From: Alistipes sp.
GTDB lineage: Bacteria; Bacteroidota; Bacteroidia; Bacteroidales; Rikenellaceae
Assembly: GCA_017380955.1 (NCBI GenBank)
Contig: JAFOCZ010000098.1
Span: 1 to 9,978 of the forward strand
Direction: 5' to 3'
Length of the DNA stretch: 9,978 nucleotides
Shown: positions 1-5,540 of the stretch, piece by piece
Position numbering within the stretch: the first letter of the stretch is position 1
Layout of the letters: every line of letters begins with the position of its first letter
Program-made: the position numbers and the translations under genes
The notes under the pieces: model-generated
What the model was told of the DNA's origin: nothing
The model's input: only the letters and a program-made list of their open reading frames with translations
The model's database searches: none

Positions 1-24
1 GTTCGTTAATTAAAAAATTATGTG

Positions 25-32
25 TAACTTTG
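25..32 (+). promoter_or_regulatory. Bacteroidota -7 promoter element for the bamD operon
   Basis: TAACTTTG matches the Bacteroidota -7 consensus TAnnTTTG. The start site should lie about 4 nt downstream, near position 37, giving a leader of roughly 35 nt before the bamD ATG. The -33 region is at the window edge and reads TTCG rather than a clean TTG, so only the -7 half is convincing. Confidence 0.55.
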
Positions 33-34
33 TG

Positions 35-52
35 CGCTTATGTACATAAGCG
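35..52. promoter_or_regulatory. Perfect 18-nt palindrome over the predicted bamD start site
   Basis: CGCTTATGTACATAAGCG is identical to its own reverse complement. It starts 3 nt after the TAACTTTG box, so it covers the predicted +1. As DNA it could be an operator for a dimeric regulator. As RNA it would form a 7-bp stem with a GTAC loop at the very 5' end of the operon mRNA, which could stabilise it. The sequence does not decide between these. Confidence 0.5.
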
Positions 53-70
53 AAAGAAACAGCGAAGATA

Positions 71-892
71 ATGAAGTCTATTTTTGGATACATACTCACG
101 TTGGTGACTCTGACGATGCTCATTGCATCGTGTAGTGTGGTGAACACAGCGCTGAAATCTGGCGACCCTAAGTTCGCTTACGACCAGGCACTTATGTTGT
201 ATGAGAATGGTAAGTGGGATCAGGCATCAACACTCTTTGAGGCGTGCAGACATATTTATATGGGTACACCTCGCGAGGATTCACTATCGTTCTACAACGC
301 TCGTTGCAAGTTCAAGAGTCGCGAATGGGATGAGGCTTCCACACAACTCGACGAGTTCCGTCGTAAGTTTGGTCGCAGCGCATTCCTCGAGGATGCCGAG
401 GGTATGTATGCCTTGTGTTACTACTTTATGTCGCCACCACCAGAGCGTGACCAGACGGTGACATCTCAGGCTATCATCGCAATATCGGAGTTTCTATCGC
501 GCTACCCCAATTCTGAGCAGGCTCCCGAGTTCAAGAATATGCTCGACGAGTTGTCGGAGAGGTTGATGGAGAAGAGTTATATGAATGCCTACACCTACTA
601 CAAGATTGGTCGTTACAAGTCGGCTATCGTGGCGTTCAAAAACTCTATGAAGCAGCATCCTACATCGCCATACACCGAGGAGATGATGTACTATACCACA
701 GTTTCGGCATATCGTCTTGCGGAAAACTCTGTAGAGTCGAAGCAGTTGGACAGATACCTCGCGATGGTCGACAATTACTACTCGTTCTTGGCGGAGTATC
801 CCGAGTCGAAGTACATCAAGGAGTTGGAGCGTATGGCAAAGAATGCGCGAAACTTCATAGACAAGAATCGCAAAACCTCGGATAACGAGTAG
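71..892 (+). CDS. bamD: Outer membrane protein assembly factor BamD (TPR lipoprotein)
   Basis: This 273-residue protein starts with a lipoprotein signal: a basic/hydrophobic stretch followed by the lipobox I-A-S-C, with the lipidated cysteine at residue 21. The mature part is alpha-helical with tetratricopeptide-like repeats, such as YDQALMLYENGKWDQA near residues 37-52 and YTYYKIGRYKSAIVAF near 173-188. That architecture and length are typical of BamD (YfiO), the periplasmic lipoprotein that works with BamA to insert beta-barrel proteins into the outer membrane. It is the first gene of a four-gene + strand run, directly after a TAnnTTTG promoter, and is followed 43 nt later by rpoZ, a gene order I know from Bacteroidota. 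No Shine-Dalgarno sequence precedes the ATG, which is normal in this phylum. The family call is by fold and neighbourhood; a generic TPR lipoprotein is the alternative. Confidence 0.88.
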   Translation: MKSIFGYILTLVTLTMLIASCSVVNTALKSGDPKFAYDQALMLYENGKWDQASTLFEACRHIYMGTPREDSLSFYNARCKFKSREWDEASTQLDEFRRKFGRSAFLEDAEGMYALCYYFMSPPPERDQTVTSQAIIAISEFLSRYPNSEQAPEFKNMLDELSERLMEKSYMNAYTYYKIGRYKSAIVAFKNSMKQHPTSPYTEEMMYYTTVSAYRLAENSVESKQLDRYLAMVDNYYSFLAEYPESKYIKELERMAKNARNFIDKNRKTSDNE

Positions 893-935
893 CGAAAATT
901 GATAAACGATTATAAATAAACAAACATATAAGGCT

Positions 936-1256
936 ATGGAAATTAAGAAGAACGTTCCAACAAACACCGTTACACGTAAGTTGGTAGACCTCGACACCCC
1001 AACAGGTAACATCTACGAGAGCATCAACATCATCGCTCGTCGCGCTAATCAGATTGCTACTGAGATCAAGACTGAACTTACACGTAAGTTGGCAGAGTTC
1101 TCTGCACCATCAGACAGTTCTGCAGATGAGACTTTCGAGAACCGCGAGCAGATTGAGATTTCAAGTTACTACGAGCGCTTGCCAAAGCCTGCGCTTATCG
1201 CTACTGAGGAGTTCCTCGATGGCGAACTCTACTTCCGCCACGGCTCAGAGAAGTAG
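936..1256 (+). CDS. rpoZ: DNA-directed RNA polymerase omega subunit (Rpb6/RpoZ-like, Bacteroidota type)
   Basis: A 106-residue acidic protein matching the Bacteroidota form of the omega subunit. The core motif TGNIYESINIIARRANQI at residues 23-40 corresponds to the conserved omega/Rpb6 helix that clamps the beta' C-terminus. The following I-x-x-E-L and E-N-R-E-Q-I-E-I segments and the PKPALIATEEFL tail are also characteristic. It should help assemble and stabilise RNA polymerase. It lies 43 nt after bamD and 30 nt before coaBC with no visible promoter of its own, so it is probably co-transcribed. Placing omega next to CoaBC also occurs in other phyla (rpoZ-coaBC), which supports the call. There is no Shine-Dalgarno sequence; the ATG is chosen because the N-terminus aligns with what I recall of family members. 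Confidence 0.88.
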   Translation: MEIKKNVPTNTVTRKLVDLDTPTGNIYESINIIARRANQIATEIKTELTRKLAEFSAPSDSSADETFENREQIEISSYYERLPKPALIATEEFLDGELYFRHGSEK

Positions 1257-1286
1257 TAGCATCTACACACATAATAGAGTAACGAT

Positions 1287-2474
1287 ATGCTTAACGGAAA
1301 GCACATAATACTCGGTATCACAGGCAGCATAGCAGCATACAAAGCCGCTATGCTGTGCCGTCTTTTAGTGAAGGAGGGTGCTGAGGTGAGAGTGATTATG
1401 ACACCTCTTGCCAAGCAGTTTATAACACCTCTCACAATGGCAACACTCTCGAAGCACCCTATCCTCGTGGAGTTCTTCAACCCCGAGAATGGCGAGTGGA
1501 ACTCCCACGTGTCGCTTGGGGAGTGGGCAGACCTTATGCTCATTGCCCCAGCAACGGCAAACACCCTTGCCAAGATGGTTACGGGTGTGGCTGATAACTT
1601 GCTACTCACAACATACCTCTCGGCACGCGCCAAGGTTGCCGTAGCACCCGCTATGGACTTGGATATGTATGCTCACATTACCACGCAGACTAACATCCGC
1701 ACATTGGCAGAGCGCGGCGTGGAGATTATAGAGCCTGAGGCTGGTGAGTTGGCAAGTGGCTTGGTGGGCAAAGGTCGTATGGCAGAGCCTGAGGAGATTG
1801 TGGAGCAGGTGAAGAGAATCCTCGCACCACAAAAAAAAACTTTAGAGGGTAAGCACTACATCGTCACCGCTGGTGCGACAATCGAGGCTATAGACCCTGT
1901 GCGTTACATCACCAACCACTCTACAGGCAAGATGGGATATGCCATTGCCGAGGAGTTAGCGGTGCGCGGCGCTAAGGTTACGCTTATCTCGGGTCGCACA
2001 ACACTCCCAGTACCTAAGGGCGTGGAGCGTGTGGATGTACTCTCGGCAGAGGATATGTACCGCGCTGCAACAGCGGTGTGGCAGGAGGCTGATGGTGGCG
2101 TTATGTGCGCTGCCGTTGCAGACTACACCCCTGTGGTTGTTGCCGATAAGAAGTTGAAGAAGTCCGACGACGATATGCGCATAGAGTTGAAGCGCACGAA
2201 GGATATCGCGAAGGAGTTGGGAGCATCGAAGGGTGGTCGCATCCTTGTGGGCTTTGCTCTCGAGACCGACAACGAGGAGGCAAATGCCGAGGGAAAATTG
2301 GAGCGCAAGAACTTTGACTTTGTGGTGTTGAACTCACTTCGCGACGCTGGTGCAGGCTTCCGCGGTGACACCAACAAGGTTACACTCATAGACCGCAACG
2401 GTCGTGAGGAGCATCCGCTGATGTCGAAGGTGGATGTTGCGCGTGTTATTGTTGACAAGATAGAGAAACTGTAA
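1287..2474 (+). CDS. coaBC: Bifunctional phosphopantothenoylcysteine decarboxylase / phosphopantothenate-cysteine ligase
   Basis: A full-length 395-residue fusion that carries out two successive steps of coenzyme A synthesis. The N-terminal flavoprotein CoaC (about 1-180) has the ITGSIAAYKA motif and catalytic His74 in SHVSLGEWAD. The C-terminal CoaB ligase (about 187-395) has TAGAT, ITNHSTGKMG with Asn210, AAVADY and the K-x-K-K segment with Lys289. These match the key E. coli Dfp residues His75, Asn210 and Lys289. Two CoaC positions differ: the PAMN Asn is Asp124 (PAMDLDMY), and the residue aligned with Cys158 is Ser157 (ELASGLVGKGRM). I recall the first change as usual in Bacteroidota and believe the second is too. 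An A9 tract sits in the interdomain linker. recN starts only 6 nt after the stop, so the two genes are almost certainly one transcript. Confidence 0.95.
   Translation: MLNGKHIILGITGSIAAYKAAMLCRLLVKEGAEVRVIMTPLAKQFITPLTMATLSKHPILVEFFNPENGEWNSHVSLGEWADLMLIAPATANTLAKMVTGVADNLLLTTYLSARAKVAVAPAMDLDMYAHITTQTNIRTLAERGVEIIEPEAGELASGLVGKGRMAEPEEIVEQVKRILAPQKKTLEGKHYIVTAGATIEAIDPVRYITNHSTGKMGYAIAEELAVRGAKVTLISGRTTLPVPKGVERVDVLSAEDMYRAATAVWQEADGGVMCAAVADYTPVVVADKKLKKSDDDMRIELKRTKDIAKELGASKGGRILVGFALETDNEEANAEGKLERKNFDFVVLNSLRDAGAGFRGDTNKVTLIDRNGREEHPLMSKVDVARVIVDKIEKL
1831..1839 (+). other. A9 homopolymer at the CoaC/CoaB domain junction (possible slippery site)
   Basis: Nine consecutive A's are read CAA AAA AAA ACT, encoding Q-K-K-T at residues 182-185, the linker between the two enzymatic domains. 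In the -1 frame the ribosome would read AAC TTT AGA GGG TAA and stop. In the +1 frame it would read CTT TAG and stop. Slippage by polymerase or ribosome would therefore release a CoaC-only protein of about 185-190 residues. Whether slippage happens is not shown by the sequence. Confidence 0.35.
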
Positions 2475-2480
2475 ATAGTT

Positions 2481-4121
2481 ATGTTAAAGAGTCTTACGAT
2501 AGAGAACTATGCGCTCATTGAGAGCCTCAGCGTAGAGTGGGACGTGCACCTGAACATCATCACTGGTGAGACAGGTGCAGGAAAGTCTATTCTTCTCGGT
2601 GCGTTGGGCTTGTTGCTCGGCGCTAAGAACGAGGGTCAGGCAACAAAAGACCTCGAGCGCAACTGTGTCGTGGAGGCTACGTTTGACATCAAAGGTCATA
2701 ACCTCGAGGCATTCTTCGAGGATAACGACCTCGACTATGCGGATGAGATTACCATCCGACGTGTCATAACCCCTGCGGGCAAGAGTCGCTCTTTCGTTGA
2801 CGATATGCCTGTGCAGTTGACAATCCTCAAGGAGTTGGGCGCGCATCTTGTGGATATCCACTCCCAGCACCAGAATCTTATCCTCGCGAACGAGGAGTTC
2901 CGTATCTCGACACTCGACACCATTGCCGAGAATGGCGACACGCTAACGAAGTATACTACCCTTCTCTCGAAGGTTAACGCACTGCGTGCCGAGCACCGCA
3001 AGATGCTCAGCGAGATGGATGCAGCACGCAAAGATGAGGAGTGGCTACGCTATACTGTCGAAGAGTTCCGCGCTGCGAAGTTGAAGAGCGGCGAGAAGGC
3101 AGAGGTGGAGCAGTTACTCGCAACCCTCGAGAGTGCCGACCGCATAAACGAGACCCTCACAGCACTGCGTAACTCGCTGGATGACGAGGAGATGGGAGCA
3201 ATACTTCTCCTATCGCGTTCGGGTCGTGACCTGGAGGGCTTGGGTGATAGATATGCCGAGGGTGAGGCGCTTGCCGAGCGTCTAAAGTCGGTAGTTGCGG
3301 AGTTGAAGGATATAAGCGCCTATGCCGCCGATGAGGTGGAGCGTATAGATGCCGAGCCTGAGCGTCTGCAGCAACTTAGCGACAGACTAAACACCATATA
3401 CTCGTTGGAGATGAAGCATCGTGCCGAGTCATACGACGACCTGCTGGTCAAGTATGCAGAGTTTGAGGCGCGCTTGGCAACCATCGACAATAGCGACACA
3501 GAGTTAAAGGCACTTGAGGCTCGCATTTCGGAAGCAGAGGCGGAGTGTCGAGGTGTAGCACAACAACTTCACAACAAGCGTTGCGAGGTGTCATCGGCAT
3601 TCGAGCAGCGTATGGTCACCACGCTGCAACTTCTCGGTATGGAGGATGCACAGTTTGTGGTACGCATAGAGCCTACGGAGCAGTTTACGCCATCGGGGAC
3701 TGATAGCGTGGCGTTCCTATTCTCTTCGAACAGGACTGCAAAGCCCGGAGCCGTGGAGCGCATAGCATCAGGTGGTGAGATGTCGCGTATAATGTTGGTT
3801 ATAAAGGCAATACTTGCCGAGAAGAAGATGTTGCCAACGGTAATCTTCGATGAGATTGACACTGGTGTTTCGGGACGTATTGCCGACGCTATGGGAGATA
3901 TCATCGCCAACCTCTCGCACTCTATGCAGATTATCGACATCACCCACTTGCCACAGGTGGCAGCCAAGCGTGGCGCGCACTTTGTGGTATATAAGGCTGA
4001 TGGTCGCTCAAATATCCGCCGCCTGACACAAGCGGAGCGTGTGGACGAAATAGCAACAATGATATCGGGAAGCACCATTACCGATGCCGCCCGCAAACAA
4101 GCAAAAATCCTCTTGGCATAA
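2481..4121 (+). CDS. recN: DNA repair protein RecN (SMC-like ATPase)
   Basis: A complete 546-residue RecN, close to the usual 550. The N-terminal head has the Walker A motif GETGAGKS at 29-36 and a Q-loop region DIHSQHQ at 125-131. Residues about 150-380 form the short Glu/Ala/Arg-rich coiled coil. The C-terminal head has the ABC signature SGGEMSR at 430-436, Walker B VIFDEID at 454-460 followed by TGVSG, and the H-loop ITHLPQ at 487-492. RecN acts early in double-strand-break repair, holding DNA together for RecA-dependent recombination. It is the last gene of the bamD operon, starting 6 nt after coaBC. In most Bacteroidota I know, a DUF4835 gene lies between coaBC and recN; here it is absent. 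The stop codon TAA lies in the loop of the operon terminator. Confidence 0.96.
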   Translation: MLKSLTIENYALIESLSVEWDVHLNIITGETGAGKSILLGALGLLLGAKNEGQATKDLERNCVVEATFDIKGHNLEAFFEDNDLDYADEITIRRVITPAGKSRSFVDDMPVQLTILKELGAHLVDIHSQHQNLILANEEFRISTLDTIAENGDTLTKYTTLLSKVNALRAEHRKMLSEMDAARKDEEWLRYTVEEFRAAKLKSGEKAEVEQLLATLESADRINETLTALRNSLDDEEMGAILLLSRSGRDLEGLGDRYAEGEALAERLKSVVAELKDISAYAADEVERIDAEPERLQQLSDRLNTIYSLEMKHRAESYDDLLVKYAEFEARLATIDNSDTELKALEARISEAEAECRGVAQQLHNKRCEVSSAFEQRMVTTLQLLGMEDAQFVVRIEPTEQFTPSGTDSVAFLFSSNRTAKPGAVERIASGGEMSRIMLVIKAILAEKKMLPTVIFDEIDTGVSGRIADAMGDIIANLSHSMQIIDITHLPQVAAKRGAHFVVYKADGRSNIRRLTQAERVDEIATMISGSTITDAARKQAKILLA

Positions 4122-4135
4122 CCAAGAGGATTTTT
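4103..4135. terminator. Bidirectional intrinsic terminator between convergent recN and tsaB
   Basis: A perfect 14-bp inverted repeat (AAAAATCCTCTTGG and CCAAGAGGATTTTT) flanks a 5-nt loop, CATAA, whose last three bases are the recN stop codon. A GC-bearing stem with an A-tract on one side and a T-tract on the other can terminate transcription in both directions. It thus serves recN from the left and tsaB, whose stop is 19 nt away, from the right. Confidence 0.9.
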
Positions 4136-4154
4136 CGTTTTACGGTACGAAGCC

Positions 4155-4865
4155 TTAGAGCAACTTCTTTTTCGATGGGATAACAATGAAGTCCTTGAGG
4201 TAGAATGGCTCGAAGTATGCCAAATCCTCGAACTTACCGCCATTGAAAGCCTCCTCGGCAAGACGCACAATGCCACGCGCTGATGGTGCAACACCTACAA
4301 GGAGTGCATCGCCAAGCACCTCCGAGCACTTTGCAGCGCCATTACCAAAGATTATCAAGCGACCCTCGTCGCGCCACTTCTTGAAACTACCCTCCTCGAC
4401 AACCTCTGCTGCGACATCCGAGAGTGCCACGCCATTGTTGTCAAAGACCTGGGCATAGACCTCCATACGGCGAGCATCTACCATAGGACACAAACGTGCC
4501 TTAGCCCACTCCTCTTCCTCAACATCAAGAATACCAGCGTCGTAATCCTCACGTGCCACCTCCGTTAGAGCATCCAACGAGCCGATGGCGATAAGTGGAA
4601 TATTTAATGCGTAACACATACCCTTGGCAAACGACACACCGATGCGCAATCCTGTGTATGAGCCAGGGCCTTTACCCACAGCAATAGCATCGAGGTCATC
4701 GGGTTGTACGCCTGTCTCCTTGAGCAACTCATCGACAAACACCGCAACCTTCTTAGCGTGGTCACGACCCTCGTCGCTCTCGCGGAGTGCCATAAGTTCG
4801 CCATCGTTAGCCAATGCTACCGAGCAAATATCCGTACCTGTCTCTATAGATAATATAAGTGCCAT
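4155..4865 (-). CDS. tsaB: tRNA threonylcarbamoyladenosine biosynthesis protein TsaB
   Basis: A 236-residue member of the ASKHA fold, near the length of E. coli TsaB (231). It has the N-terminal ILSIETGTDICSVAL strand-turn-strand, a histidine at residue 36 in EGRDHAKKV, the hallmark GKGPGSYTGLRIG at 64-76, and DARRMEVY at 130-137. TsaB partners with TsaD and TsaE to transfer the threonylcarbamoyl group to A37 of tRNAs that read ANN codons. TsaB lacks the metal-binding histidine pair of TsaD, and none is seen here, so this is not TsaD. It lies 6 nt downstream of smpB on the same strand, so the two should share a transcript that ends at the bidirectional terminator after recN. Confidence 0.93.
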   Translation of the reverse strand: MALILSIETGTDICSVALANDGELMALRESDEGRDHAKKVAVFVDELLKETGVQPDDLDAIAVGKGPGSYTGLRIGVSFAKGMCYALNIPLIAIGSLDALTEVAREDYDAGILDVEEEEWAKARLCPMVDARRMEVYAQVFDNNGVALSDVAAEVVEEGSFKKWRDEGRLIIFGNGAAKCSEVLGDALLVGVAPSARGIVRLAEEAFNGGKFEDLAYFEPFYLKDFIVIPSKKKLL

Positions 4866-4871
4866 AATCTC

Positions 4872-5333
4872 CTATTTAAAAGTCTTCATTGCCTTGTCCA
4901 TCTCGCGCTTAGCGTCGTTCTCCTTGATATACTCGCGCTTATCGTAAGCCTTACGACCACGTGCAAGACCTATAGCCACCTTTGCCAAGCCACGATCGTT
5001 GATAAAGAGTCGCAAGCCTACAACGGTAAGTCCCCTATCCTGCAACGCACGCTGCAATTTGTTCAACTCCTTGCGGTTGAGCAACAACTTACGGTCACGC
5101 TTTGGGATGTGGTTGTTGCACGTACCCCACGTATACTCCGCAATATTCACATTGCGAATCCACAACTCGTTACGCTCGAAGTAGCAATATGAGTCCACAA
5201 GCGACGCCTTACCCAAGCGCAACGACTTTATCTCTGTACCCACAAGCACGATGCCTGCTACGTACTCCTCGATAATCTCGTAGTCGAACGTAGCGCGCTT
5301 GTTACGTATGTTTACATTTTTGAAATCTGCCAT
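4872..5333 (-). CDS. smpB: SsrA-binding protein SmpB
   Basis: A complete 153-residue SmpB. The OB-fold hallmarks are present: NKRATFDYEIIEEYVAGI at 11-28, GTEIKSLRLGKASL at 32-45, and HIPKRDRKLLL at 75-85. The basic tail with DKRE at 131-134 and a Lys-rich helix to the end would enter the ribosomal mRNA channel. SmpB binds tmRNA and delivers it to stalled ribosomes for trans-translation. In many bacteria ssrA is adjacent, but I find no tmRNA (no alanyl acceptor arm or tag ORF) in this window. tsaB follows after 6 nt. Upstream there is a 205-nt spacer after dnaG in which I see no good - strand TAnnTTTG promoter; the nearest is TACCTTTA at 5433-5426, one mismatch and without a -33. smpB may depend on read-through from dnaG or on a weak promoter. 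Confidence 0.95.
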   Translation of the reverse strand: MADFKNVNIRNKRATFDYEIIEEYVAGIVLVGTEIKSLRLGKASLVDSYCYFERNELWIRNVNIAEYTWGTCNNHIPKRDRKLLLNRKELNKLQRALQDRGLTVVGLRLFINDRGLAKVAIGLARGRKAYDKREYIKENDAKREMDKAMKTFK

Positions 5334-5412
5334 AACATATATCCTATCTACCTTTCTCCTTTATCTTATTCCACAGCACAACTTCGGCACATCTTTTGCC
5401 ACGCTATGCAGT

Positions 5413-5540
5413 GGGTGGACTCGGATAAAGGTAACTAATTCTTTTATCTTTGATATGTTTTACACATCTTTTAAGTTTATTTTCTGTTTGCACACCGCGA
5501 AGCGTAGTGATACGTTAGCAAACCGAGTTCACCCTTTTTT
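5413..5540 (+). ncRNA. Candidate structured RNA in the dnaG-smpB spacer
   Basis: Two 12-nt arms 98 nt apart, GGGTGGACTCGG (5413-5424) and CCGAGTTCACCC (5523-5534), pair fully on the + strand with 11 Watson-Crick pairs and one G-U. On the - strand the same position would be an A-C mismatch, so + is favoured. The 3' arm is followed at once by T6 (5535-5540), as in a small RNA closed by its terminator stem. Inside lies a hairpin, GTTTGC (5486-5491) with GCAAAC (5518-5523), topped by CAC-CGC / GCG-TA-GTG around a GAA loop. No clear + promoter precedes 5413. A TATCTTTG at 5445-5452 could start a shorter RNA of about 85 nt that lacks the outer 5' arm. The T-run overlaps the dnaG stop codon. The sequence does not match tmRNA, SRP RNA or 6S as I know them. 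Confidence 0.35.

Noticed and set aside
494..1012. - strand frame of 172 codons opposite bamD and rpoZ
   Set aside because: It spans the bamD-rpoZ junction in antisense and has no domain or promoter.
3569..4294. Long - strand frame of 241 codons opposite recN
   Set aside because: It overlaps the conserved ATPase motifs of recN and the terminator, is rich in Ser/Arg/Cys as antisense frames are, and matches no family I know.
5445..5452. TATCTTTG on the + strand as a firm promoter
   Set aside because: No TTG at the -33 spacing and no gene downstream; kept only as an alternative start for the candidate RNA, not as a separate feature.
5334..5538. Possible tmRNA gene (ssrA) next to smpB
   Set aside because: There is no tRNA-Ala-like acceptor or T arm, no CCA end and no tag reading frame; the spacer is too short for a full tmRNA.
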